Shown here: positions 56,343 through 64,000 of the stretch, in pieces | How the letters are laid out: every line of letters starts with the position of its first letter | How positions within the stretch are numbered: position 1 is the stretch's first letter | Origin: Ahniella affigens | Lineage (GTDB): Bacteria; Pseudomonadota; Gammaproteobacteria; Xanthomonadales; Ahniellaceae | DNA length: 64,000 bases | NCBI RefSeq assembly: GCF_003015185.1 | Contig: NZ_CP027860.1 | Span: forward strand, 2,666,001 to 2,730,000 | Direction of reading: 5' to 3' | Notes under the pieces: generated by a model | Seen by the model: only the letters and a program-made list of their open reading frames with translations | Told to the model about the DNA's origin: nothing | Database searches by the model: none | Made by a program: the position numbers and the translations under genes

Positions 56343-59300
56343 CTACTCCAGCCCGTCGGCAAACAAGAAAAAGGTGTCCGTACTCAGATAATAGTCGCGG
56401 AGCGAATTGCCGTCCTGAATCTCGTTCGACAACTCGGCGCTTAAGCTATAGATGGCCGAAGTACTGCCGTCCGCGCTCAGCTTTTGCAGGAACGACGTAC
56501 CACTGAACGGTGCCTGCTGGTTGCTGGTGCCGGCGCGCCGGGAAGCGAGCTTCATGATGCGGGAACCACTCAGGTACTGAAATGCATCCGACCCACCGTT
56601 CGAATCCTGGCTCTGCGCCAAATTGGTGGCCTGACTGGTCACACCAAGCACCGAACCGTCGGCGTTGATCGCGGTCACATTGGAGGCGCCGTTTCCCGCT
56701 TGCGCAGGATTCGATTGCGAGACCGAAATCAGTATGTTGAGGCCCGTTTGCGTATCGAACAGGATGGCATCGAACAAGCCGTTCGCATCCGTAATGGCGC
56801 CATCCAGATTCGACCCAGTCGAACTGAAGCCAACGAAGCGACCATCGGCCGATACCAGACCCAGCGTCGACCCACTATTTGCGGCGTTGAGCGGCGAACC
56901 CGCGGCATGACTCACGAGGCTCACGGCGTTGCTGGAGCGACGATACAGAAACACGTCGCTCTGAAAATTGGAATCAACACCACCGCTGATCAAGTCATCG
57001 GCGTTGGAGGCAAAGACGATCGATTCGCCGGTTGCATCCATGCTGGTGAAGGTGAAACTGCCAGACCCAGTGTCGGTCCCCGACCCGGCACGAGACACCA
57101 AACTCGTATTGCCGGATTGCGTGTCAAACAAGAACAGATCCGCACCAAAGTTGGCATCATTGATGCCAGCGACGAGATCCGTCGACTTGGACGAAAACAC
57201 AACCCAGCGACCATCGGCGCTGATCGCCTGGCAAAATGACTCGTCGTTGGCCGTGAGCGACGCATTGCCTGCCGCACGCGAAACAAGTTGCGTATTGCCA
57301 GTTGACCGATCAAAGACGAATACGTCTTCCTGGTTGTTGGAATCCGTCACGCCTGCCACCACATTGGTCGAAAGGCTGTGATACAACAATTTGTTGCCGT
57401 CGGCACTCAGCGCGCAGGCTGTGGCGTGGCTGTTCGCCGAAGTCATGCTCTGACCGGCCGCGGTGGTGGCGAGTTGCGTGGTATTGGTTTCTCGGTCAAA
57501 CAGAAACACATCGAATGCGGCATTCGTGTCGGTCACCCCGGCAAGCACCTCGGCCGATGCGGTGCCGTAGGCCACGAAGCGTCCGTTTCCAGAAATCGCG
57601 CCGGCGCCGCTGTTGTTGCTGGTCTCGCTGGCACTGCCTAGGCGTCGGCTGACCAATCGCGTCGCGCGCGTGTCGCGATCGAACAGAAAGAAGTCGATTC
57701 CGTTGCCACTATCGACACTGCCGGTCACGTTGTTCGCAATCGTGCGGTAAAGCAGCCAGCGGCCATCATCGCTCAAGCCGGTAAACTCGGTGTCGCCATT
57801 GAGTGTATTGATCGCACTGGCTGCACTCCGCGATAACAGCGTCAAGGCACCCGACTGAAAGTCTTTCAGAAACGCATCGTTCTGCTTGTTGTAGTCGACG
57901 GTATTGCTGACGAGCTGCACTGAATTGGAGTAGAACGCAACGAAGCGGCCATCATCAGTGATGGCACCTGCGAACGAGCTTGGGTTGTCGGTGGGTGTTG
58001 CCAGCGCGTTGCTGGCTTGATGCGACACCAACCGGGTTGCCTCGGTGACTCGGTCGAACACAAAGACGTCTGAACCCAAGCCGTTGCCATCCGTGATGCC
58101 GGCGCCAATCTGCGCGGACTGGCTGAAAAACAGGGTGTAGCGTCCGTCGTTGCTCACGTCGATCAGTGAACTCGTCAGATTGGGCGTGTTCGTCGCCACA
58201 TCACCCGCACGCGAAACGAGACGGTTGATTCCACCGCTCTGATCCCGCACAAACAGGTCGGCAGTATTGTTAGTATCCACTTGGCCACTCACAACGTCGG
58301 TGGCCTGCGATGTATACGATGTCCAGTTGCCATCCCCGCTGATATGTAACACGGTGGACCCGCCGTTGGCAGCGATGTTGGCGCTACTTGCCGTGGCTGA
58401 CACCAGTTCCGTGCTACCACTGCCCCGCGACCAGCGATAGACATCAGTGGTCGCGTTTGTGTCGGTCACGCCCGTCACAACATTAGTGGCCATCGTGCTG
58501 TAGCCCACCCAGTTGCCGTCTGCCGACAGCACCGCGGAGAGCACCGCACCATTCGCCACGGCATTGGCCGCAGCCTCGGATCGCGACACGAGTGTCGACA
58601 ACCCAGTCGTTTGCGACCACAGGAACAGGTCGGCGCTTCCATTGCCATCGGTTGCGCCGGTTATCAGATCGGTAGCCGTCGCAGTCGTGACAAACAGCAC
58701 CGTGGTCCCATCACTGCTCAGTCGACTACTCTGGACCTGCCCCGGCGCGGCAGAGCCTGGAAACGTTGAGTAGGTCGTAATCAACGTCACGCCGGCCGTG
58801 ACTCGGTCGAACAGAAATAGATCATTGGTATTGTTGAAGTCACTCACAGGCGCGATGTTGGTCGCGGTCGACTCGAAGAGCACGTAGCGACCGTCATCGC
58901 TGATACCCGTGCCAAACGAGGCACCGTTCGCGGCTTGGTTGGCCGCATCATGCGAACGCGACACCAGCACAGAGCTTCCCGTTGTGCGATCAAACAAAAA
59001 TACATCGGCGGTTCCATTGCCATCGGTGACGCCTGGCACCACATCGGGCGCTGACGACCTAAACAGCACCCAGCGACCATCCGGCGTCATGGTGTTGCCA
59101 AAAGACTGCCCCGACGCGGTAACGCCCGGCTGATCCAGTTTCCGGCTCACCAGTTGGGCAGTCTGCGTATTGCGATCCAGCAGGTATACGTCCGTGGTCA
59201 TGTTGCGATCCATGACGCCTGCCGCCAAGTTCAGCGCCTGCGTTTCCATGACAACATAGCGCCCATCCGCTGAGACGGACTGCCGCGGACCCGTCACCGT

Positions 59301-59426
59301 CGACATTCCGGTGCTGTCCCCTTGTATGCCGCGGGTTGCCAGAATGGGCAGCGTCGCTTGTGCCATGACAGGCATGGCGAACACAGACAGAATCAGGGCA
59401 AGGCCCTTGGCACGGCGATCAGTCAT
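56343..59426 (-). CDS. Exported PD40 beta-propeller repeat protein with DGLE tail
   Basis: A 1027-aa protein: signal peptide (GLALILSVFAMPVMAQA), then some sixteen 50-60-aa repeats of WD40-like PD40/TolB type, each with S-A-D-G-R-[WF]-V-x-[FY]-x-S-x-A-x-[ND]-[LV] and a D-V-F-L-F-D-R-x-T-x-x-T-x-L-V-S-R strand pair. Together they can form two or more beta-propellers. It ends FLFADGLE, the DGFE-type tail with Leu for Phe. Start ATG 59426 by GGGAG upstream. No enzymatic domain is seen; surface or secreted role likely. Confidence 0.85.
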   Translation of the reverse strand: MTDRRAKGLALILSVFAMPVMAQATLPILATRGIQGDSTGMSTVTGPRQSVSADGRYVVMETQALNLAAGVMDRNMTTDVYLLDRNTQTAQLVSRKLDQPGVTASGQSFGNTMTPDGRWVLFRSSAPDVVPGVTDGNGTADVFLFDRTTGSSVLVSRSHDAANQAANGASFGTGISDDGRYVLFESTATNIAPVSDFNNTNDLFLFDRVTAGVTLITTYSTFPGSAAPGQVQSSRLSSDGTTVLFVTTATATDLITGATDGNGSADLFLWSQTTGLSTLVSRSEAAANAVANGAVLSAVLSADGNWVGYSTMATNVVTGVTDTNATTDVYRWSRGSGSTELVSATASSANIAANGGSTVLHISGDGNWTSYTSQATDVVSGQVDTNNTADLFVRDQSGGINRLVSRAGDVATNTPNLTSSLIDVSNDGRYTLFFSQSAQIGAGITDGNGLGSDVFVFDRVTEATRLVSHQASNALATPTDNPSSFAGAITDDGRFVAFYSNSVQLVSNTVDYNKQNDAFLKDFQSGALTLLSRSAASAINTLNGDTEFTGLSDDGRWLLYRTIANNVTGSVDSGNGIDFFLFDRDTRATRLVSRRLGSASETSNNSGAGAISGNGRFVAYGTASAEVLAGVTDTNAAFDVFLFDRETNTTQLATTAAGQSMTSANSHATACALSADGNKLLYHSLSTNVVAGVTDSNNQEDVFVFDRSTGNTQLVSRAAGNASLTANDESFCQAISADGRWVVFSSKSTDLVAGINDANFGADLFLFDTQSGNTSLVSRAGSGTDTGSGSFTFTSMDATGESIVFASNADDLISGGVDSNFQSDVFLYRRSSNAVSLVSHAAGSPLNAANSGSTLGLVSADGRFVGFSSTGSNLDGAITDANGLFDAILFDTQTGLNILISVSQSNPAQAGNGASNVTAINADGSVLGVTSQATNLAQSQDSNGGSDAFQYLSGSRIMKLASRRAGTSNQQAPFSGTSFLQKLSADGSTSAIYSLSAELSNEIQDGNSLRDYYLSTDTFFLFADGLE

Positions 59427-59655
59427 GGCAACTCCCGGATGTACCCAGAATCGTAGCGGAGCGACGCAGCGATGCAATCCGTCGAAAGTTGCTTGCCGGA
59501 CATTGGATCCAAGCGATTGCACCACGGGAGATCGAGCCGCTCACCGCCACCCCACCGAAATCGACACCCTGCTGATTCCAGCCCGCGCTGACCGGGTGCC
59601 GGCAGGTTATCCCGCCGGCCCCGCATGCGCGCCCCCAAGTAGGATTAGGGCGGTG

Positions 59656-60870
59656 TTACGGACAAGCCAGTCGTGGCGTGAGCTTGACCCATTGGACTTG
59701 GTTGCGATGCCATTGTCCGCTCAAGTTGCCGGTCCACTGAAAGCTGGAGCTGAATTTGGCCTCATCCATGCCATTCAGATATCGGGTGGTTGACCCGATC
59801 GAAACCCGGGACGTCGGCACCGCAGCACAAGACGGACAAAAGCCCGAAATCTGGTAGGTCTCTTTGAACAGGTTGATGCCGAACAAGGCTTGTCCGATGG
59901 CCCATCGCGGCTCACCGCTCGAATCGAACGCGTACACAATCTCAGCCTCAGTCTCGCCGGCAAAATTGAGCAGCGAACTGCCCCAACCCGCTTCCGCTGA
60001 GGGAATCCAGACGCCACCCGTCGACCAAACGCCCGAAGCGCATCGCGGCGTGCCGACCGGTGTCAGCGGCTCGCTTCCAGACACGCCGTTGAGTGACCAG
60101 GAATATCGAAAACCGCCGCTGCCATCAAAAGTCAGGATGGCCTGCCCAACTACCTGCCGTGCCAGCGTCGCGCCACTCGCAGTCGTCTTGACGAGCGACG
60201 TTGTCCAGGTGCCGTCACTTGGCCGAGCTGCTGCGCTTTCGCCGGTGTACCAAACGGGATCGCCAGCGGCATCGAACGTGTACCAGGCCAATGCCCACAC
60301 CGTGGGCGTCGTCGCAAGGTACACACCATGCCCATCGCGCGATGGATTGTAGTACCCGTTGGTGATTGGCTGATTGATGGTAGCCGCTTCGGTGCCGCGG
60401 ACCTGGATGGTTACCGACGACGACATTGCACCTCGATTGACCGGTGTGATGTGGTACTGACCTGCCGTCAAGGCACTGCGATCCAACACGAGAACTTCTG
60501 AAGCAGCGGCAGTCGCTGCCGCAAACGGCTGCTGTTCGCGCGCCGGTGCTTTGGGAATCTGCGACACCGCAGCGTTAGGCACGACTCGTGACACGTACAA
60601 GTCCACGTCGCCGCCGAGGCCGGTCGCTGTCACCGTTAACGAGGATTGGTTGGCTGGGACATCAACGACCAAGTACTCATGGGCTTGGCCCGGGCTCAGG
60701 AAAAACACGGCTGACCCGTCTTTCGCGTTGAGCACCTGCGCCGGGGGCAAGTATTTGGCCAATGACAGGTCAGCATCTGGGGACGTCCTTGCAGCGACAT
60801 CCACTACAAAGGCCAGCGAGCATGAAACGAGCAAACTTTGGACAACGTGTATTTGAAATTGCTTAGACAT
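59656..60870 (-). CDS. Exported protein with PPC-like N-terminal domain
   Basis: A 404-aa protein with a signal peptide (VQSLLVSCSLAFVVDVAA), a PPC-like beta domain (residues 45-155: VFFLSPGQAHEYLVVDVPAN, GGDVDLYVSRV), and a C-terminal region with W/Y/G-rich repeats common in Lysobacterales exported proteins (NGYYNPSRDGHGVYLATTPT, WALAWYTFDAAGDPVWYTGE, SAEAGWGSSLLNFAGETEA). No DGFE or IPTL tail: it ends RLACP. ATG 60870. A structured repeat lies just upstream. Confidence 0.8.
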   Translation of the reverse strand: MSKQFQIHVVQSLLVSCSLAFVVDVAARTSPDADLSLAKYLPPAQVLNAKDGSAVFFLSPGQAHEYLVVDVPANQSSLTVTATGLGGDVDLYVSRVVPNAAVSQIPKAPAREQQPFAAATAAASEVLVLDRSALTAGQYHITPVNRGAMSSSVTIQVRGTEAATINQPITNGYYNPSRDGHGVYLATTPTVWALAWYTFDAAGDPVWYTGESAAARPSDGTWTTSLVKTTASGATLARQVVGQAILTFDGSGGFRYSWSLNGVSGSEPLTPVGTPRCASGVWSTGGVWIPSAEAGWGSSLLNFAGETEAEIVYAFDSSGEPRWAIGQALFGINLFKETYQISGFCPSCAAVPTSRVSIGSTTRYLNGMDEAKFSSSFQWTGNLSGQWHRNQVQWVKLTPRLACP

Positions 60871-60905
60871 AGTCTGACACTCCGATTCGAAACAGTTATC
60901 AGGTT

Positions 60906-61074
60906 GTTGAACATCGCCCGTCCTGGGCGTTGCTCAACGCGTGAGTCAGGTGCATCGCCTGCCCCCGACTAAGGCCGGGGTCCGGACTCACTCCCGCCGA
61001 ACCAATCAAATGCGCAACTGATTCGGGACGGACCATCCTTGGCCCGCGACGACTCTGAAACCATTCAGAGTCGT
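60906..61074 (+). repeat. Diverged multi-hairpin element related to the 152-bp family
   Basis: Five hairpins in the same order as the 152-bp elements but with different sequence: GTTGA/TCAAC with inner CGCCC/GGGCG (60906-60938); GTGAGTC/GACTCAC (60941-60991) with an inner CCCCG/CGGGG; AATCA/TGATT (61004-61023); CGGG/CCCG (61024-61046); ACGACTCTGAA-ACCA-TTCAGAGTCGT (61049-61074). It lies 35 bp upstream of the PPC gene on the minus strand. Confidence 0.65.
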
Positions 61075-61397
61075 ATTGAGTAACCGACTCGGCAAAAAGG
61101 GGACCAATCGATCACGCAATGGTGCGCAGGCCATCTGCGAATCAGGAAAGTTGCTGCAGGAAAGCCAGTCCGTCCCAAGTGTGCCGACAGGCGATGTTTG
61201 GCCCACGGAATCACCCCGGCTGCGTCGCCCACGAGCAACCCGCCAGCTTCAAAATCCCATGCATCGTCAACTTCCTGTCCGGGGTAACGTCGACAACGAC
61301 CCGTGACGGTTTCGTAAACGCATGTTCCCTGCAGTCTCGGCCTCATTACTTGAAGAGGCGTTGAGCGCCGCCAGGACCTTCTTACCAACGCTGCTTT
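61075..61397 (-). pseudogene. Possible oxidoreductase fragment
   Basis: On the minus strand, DAWDFEAGGLLVGDAAGVIP near 61205-61265 resembles the GDAAG FAD-binding segment of flavoprotein oxidoreductases, with further protein-like sequence on both sides, but no complete frame or start exists. The assignment is weak. Confidence 0.3.
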
Positions 61398-61549
61398 GGA
61401 GGGTCTGAACAAGTCCATCCTGGACTTTCAGACCCACACCGAGTCCGGCACATGTCCGGACTCGGTGCTCCAGAATCAAGCACTTGCGCGCTTGATTCTG
61501 GGCAGGCCATCCATGGCCTGCGTCGCCTCTGAACTTATTCAGAGGCTCC
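61398..61549 (+). repeat. 152-bp multi-hairpin MITE-like element, copy 4
   Basis: GGAGGGTCTGAACAAGTCCA at left, TGAACTTATTCAGAGGCTCC at right, five hairpins between. Flanked by CTTT at 61394-61397 and 61550-61553, a perfect 4-bp target duplication that differs from the CTAG of copy 2, so the duplication is not part of the element. Confidence 0.96.
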
Positions 61550-61553
61550 CTTT

Positions 61554-61868
61554 GCATTTGTTTTGCCAAGGGAGATTCCCTTGCTGCAGTGACGTCCGCG
61601 GCATGGCGGTTGCAGCGTGGTGATCGGACCCATCGAATCATGGCGACCTGCGCCGCAGTTCCGCTAGGCTAGTGTCGCGTGCCGTGAATACCGTGTAGAA
61701 CCTATTCAACCTTTCGAGTCGAAGCAACGTGGAAGAAGGAGATGCATTGGTATCTACGACGACGAGCAACGCAGTCTAAGTTCGATCGGCGCGAAATTGG
61801 TTCGAGCAATTTGCGGGAAGCTGCGTTCGAGTGATCGGACGTGTCGACAACTCAGGGGATTTCAAAGC
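61554..61868. other. Intergenic, nothing recognised
   Basis: About 315 bp without a gene; contains the TCGATCGGCGCGAAATTGGT piece also seen near 20979. Confidence 0.35.
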
Positions 61869-62672
61869 ATGGTCAGTCAAGAAGCCCGGCATCGGGCAAG
61901 TGTTACCAGGTTCGCATTGCGATCGCTGCTCCTCATTGCGGCGACGGACGTTGCTGCCAACCAAACCTACCAACCGGGCGATCGCGTCGAATGCAATTTC
62001 GTCGGGTCATTGGCGCCACAACATGAGAAGTACTTTGAAGCGGGAACAGTTGAGCCTTTCCAACCGGGCGATCAGCCCGACGGCAGCTGGTATCGCGTCC
62101 GTGCCGATTCCAACAAGGTCGAATATCCCTGTCGTGTCGAGCACATTCGGGAGATTCGGGCCGCTCCCGCGCCCGCGGCGTTACCAAATCAGCCCGCGCC
62201 AACGCGTGTCCAACCAGCCGCCCGGCCAGCGGCAACCGGCCAAGTTATCGGCCGCAATGCCACTGCAGCGACTCCCGCTTTGGACTTTCTGAATTGTCCG
62301 GTGCAACAAGACGCCGTGGAAAACGGTGATGAACCAGATCGGGACGTCGTGGCATTGGTGATCCGCTGCGCCAAGGGCGAGAAAGCGGTTCCGGCCGGAC
62401 AGGAAGGTGCCGTGAAAGTCGACGTTCTAAATGTGCAAATCGGTCGTTCGCGAGACTGGAGCTACGCCCAAGACCGGGGCAACGCCAGTGAAGGCACGAT
62501 CGTCTATCCGGTAAAGGCCACCTACAACGTTCGGACACTCTATCGCGCTGCGACGGAAGTGGAGGAAGGTTGGGTTCGGATTCTGAACTTCTACGTCAAT
62601 GCATTTGGCGAATGGCAGATTGGGTCTGAAGAAAACGTCCGAACGGCGGCAACCAAGCGGATCGACAACTGA
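61869..62672 (+). CDS. Exported protein with Agenet/Tudor-like domain
   Basis: A 267-aa protein with a signal sequence (FALRSLLLIAATDVAANQ), a small beta barrel-like domain at about 33-98 (YQPGDRVECNFVGS, GSWYRVRADSNKVEYPCRVE) of Agenet/Tudor/SH3-like pattern as also seen in the WSC protein at 45926, an Ala/Pro linker, and a C-terminal domain (DFLNCPVQQDAVENG to AATKRIDN). Start ATG 61869 fits the signal peptide. No family named with confidence. Alone in its transcription unit. Confidence 0.65.
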   Translation: MVSQEARHRASVTRFALRSLLLIAATDVAANQTYQPGDRVECNFVGSLAPQHEKYFEAGTVEPFQPGDQPDGSWYRVRADSNKVEYPCRVEHIREIRAAPAPAALPNQPAPTRVQPAARPAATGQVIGRNATAATPALDFLNCPVQQDAVENGDEPDRDVVALVIRCAKGEKAVPAGQEGAVKVDVLNVQIGRSRDWSYAQDRGNASEGTIVYPVKATYNVRTLYRAATEVEEGWVRILNFYVNAFGEWQIGSEENVRTAATKRIDN

Positions 62673-63143
62673 AGCAAGACCCGGCGCGCGCCCTTGGGCG
62701 CTGCGCCGGAGCCTTTCCCCGGCAACAGGACGGCGCGGATCGATTGCATTCTGTCGCTGGCGAGCTGGGACGGCCGTACCACCGCAGCCGGACTCCGATC
62801 GAAGGCGCGTGCACGGCATTGCCGGCGCCGCGCCACTGTATGCCTGTGCCACTGTATGCCTGTGCCACTGTATGCCTGCGCCACTGCATGCCTGCGCCAC
62901 CGCACCGCTGCGATGCCGCTCAGAAATTTCTGAGTCCAATTTCAGAAATTCTCCCATGCGCCGTGCGCGCGAACCATGCATCATGGCTTCCCACCTGCCA
63001 AGGATGGCCAGGGCCCAATCGCGTCGCGCAAGCATGCGGATGGCGACTCGGTGTCAGTCCGCGGCAGCATCGACGGCATTCTGCCAGCGACGGTACGCCC
63101 GCCCGTTGCGCAGCCTGCTTCATTCCAACGGACGGAATCCAAT
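62673..63143. other. Intergenic with a tandem repeat and REP remnant
   Basis: Four 16-bp units CCACTGTATGCCTGTG at 62833-62896 plus a partial fifth. At 62919-62975 a family A remnant with an altered hairpin (CTCAGAAATTTCTGAG, perfect palindrome) and TTTCAGAAATTCTCCCATGC. No gene. Confidence 0.8.
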
Positions 63144-63578
63144 ATGACTAAGATCGCACTCGTATCCTGTGCCAAATCCCAGCACACCCAACCCATCGCC
63201 GCAAAAGACCTGTACACCTCGGCACTGTTCCGCGCGTCGCGACGATTTGCGGAGCGATTCGCTGATGATTGGTACATTCTATCGGCCGCGTACGGCCTCC
63301 TTCATCCCGACCAAGTGGTCGCACCATACGAACGACCGTTGAACACGTTGACCCGATCTGAGCGACAGACTTGGGTCGATGAGATGATCGAACAATCGCG
63401 CGCGACGCTCCCGCTGGCCTCCGAGGTTATCGTGCTTGCCAGCACCCATTACGCAGAAGGACTAGTGACCTGGCTGACCGAGCGCGGGCACAACGTGATC
63501 CTGCCGCTTGGCACTTTGCGAATCGGGCAGCGGATCCAATGGCTCCGTCAGCAGGCGCAACCCAATCAGGATCAATGA
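63144..63578 (+). CDS. DUF6884-like protein
   Basis: A 144-aa cytoplasmic protein with MTKIALVSCAKSQ, DLYTSALFRASRRFAE, WYILSAAYGLLHPDQVVAPY and a C-terminal LGTLRIGQRIQWL. The 'vsC.k.k......a.dlY.s..f' and 'S.ayGLl.pd..v.pYe' pattern fits DUF6884, a family of unknown function sometimes found beside mobile or defence genes. ATG 63144; length typical. Neighbours give no functional hint. Confidence 0.7.
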   Translation: MTKIALVSCAKSQHTQPIAAKDLYTSALFRASRRFAERFADDWYILSAAYGLLHPDQVVAPYERPLNTLTRSERQTWVDEMIEQSRATLPLASEVIVLASTHYAEGLVTWLTERGHNVILPLGTLRIGQRIQWLRQQAQPNQDQ

Positions 63579-63713
63579 TTCATTGGCCCCAACCACGGCC
63601 GCTACTAGTCAATTCTGATAGCCAAGACTGCGCCGCGTGCCGTGTGATGTGAAGCGTTTGGCGGCACGCTCGAAACGCTTCGAGCCAAGAAGCCACTGAA
63701 CCGGACCACGAGA

Positions 63714-64000
63714 CTATGGACTTCGAATGCCGCTCGGAAATGCTGGACACGTGCTAGGCAACGCCGCCGTGTCCACATGCTCGCAGTCATTGCTGAAGGT
63801 CAGATTCCCCTTCGCATCGGTCTTGATGACCCAAACACTATCGTAGTCGGTAAACGACCAATCCGGGATCTTTGCAACCGTTTCAGGCGCTTGGTAGATG
63901 CCACCAATCAGATACTTGATCGCCTTGACGATGTTGCCGTGCTCCCACGCCACCAGTGTGCGGGTGCCGTTGAAATGCGGGTCGGAGTACGGCGTGTTCT
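63714..64000 (-). CDS. Partial protein, possibly histidine-phosphatase-like, cut by window edge
   Basis: The minus-strand frame is open from the right edge to a stop at 63714-63716; only the last 95 codons are inside the window. TLVAWEHGNIVKAIKYLIGG and WSFTDYDSVWVIKTDAKGNL resemble the C-terminal part of histidine-phosphatase-superfamily proteins (a histidine before a 'GNI' helix, then D-x-V-W-V-I), but the N-terminal RHG motif would lie outside. Family uncertain. Confidence 0.5.
   Translation of the reverse strand, partial: NTPYSDPHFNGTRTLVAWEHGNIVKAIKYLIGGIYQAPETVAKIPDWSFTDYDSVWVIKTDAKGNLTFSNDCEHVDTAALPSTCPAFPSGIRSP

Overview
The window (about 60% GC by eye) looks like the accessory, surface-protein-rich part of a gammaproteobacterial chromosome, most likely Lysobacterales (Xanthomonadales; Rhodanobacteraceae or Lysobacteraceae type). 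This placement is inferred. It rests on IPTL-CTERM proteins, many Sec-exported proteins ending in F-x-D-G-F-E, a RAYT transposase with its REP repeats, and a MacAB-like operon. No rRNA, tRNA, CRISPR or phage genes are visible.

Layout: 1-2878 is a minus-strand operon of ECF sigma factor, membrane anti-sigma-like protein, animal-type haem peroxidase and a partial unknown gene. 3488-12300 is a mobile zone: an intact IS3-family element with 28-bp inverted repeats, a PhoD-like phosphatase, a nine-copy REP array leading into a RAYT gene, a Phd/ParE-type toxin-antitoxin pair, an intact IS5-family element with CTAG target duplications, and a dead second RAYT. 10.9-24.9 kb holds exported proteins: two with DGFE tails (one tail duplicated in tandem), a DUF2845-like protein, a 1117-aa repeat protein, a cupredoxin and a PKD/PPC protein. 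25.3-37 kb holds a sterol-desaturase-type hydroxylase, an FG-GAP/UnbV protein, a TPR-sulfotransferase, an IPTL-CTERM protein, a beta-helix protein, a trmY homologue and a bicupin. 37.5-45.6 kb is one 2692-aa beta-helix plus DUF11-repeat protein. 45.9-49.6 kb is a two-gene unit of a WSC-domain membrane protein and a 958-aa alpha-helical exported protein. 52.1-56 kb is a four-gene operon (Yip1-like protein, adaptor, ATPase, permease). 56.3-63.6 kb has a PD40-repeat protein, a PPC protein, an exported Agenet/Tudor-like protein and a DUF6884-like protein. A partial gene runs off the right edge.

Two threads run through the window. The first is a set of two apparently exclusive C-terminal tails on exported proteins: IPTL-CTERM (four proteins) and a short terminal signature, hydrophobic-F-x-x-G-F-E (five proteins plus one duplicated tail). 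The second is three families of interspersed non-coding repeats. REP-like repeats share sequence with the RAYT leader. Exactly 152-bp multi-hairpin elements carry the inverted ends of the resident IS5 element and 4-bp target duplications, so they look like IS5-driven MITEs; a diverged relative keeps the hairpins with different sequence. About 250-bp repeats of the 'ctctccc' type form the third family. One exported-protein gene (22372-24990) is bracketed symmetrically by inverted copies of two of these families.
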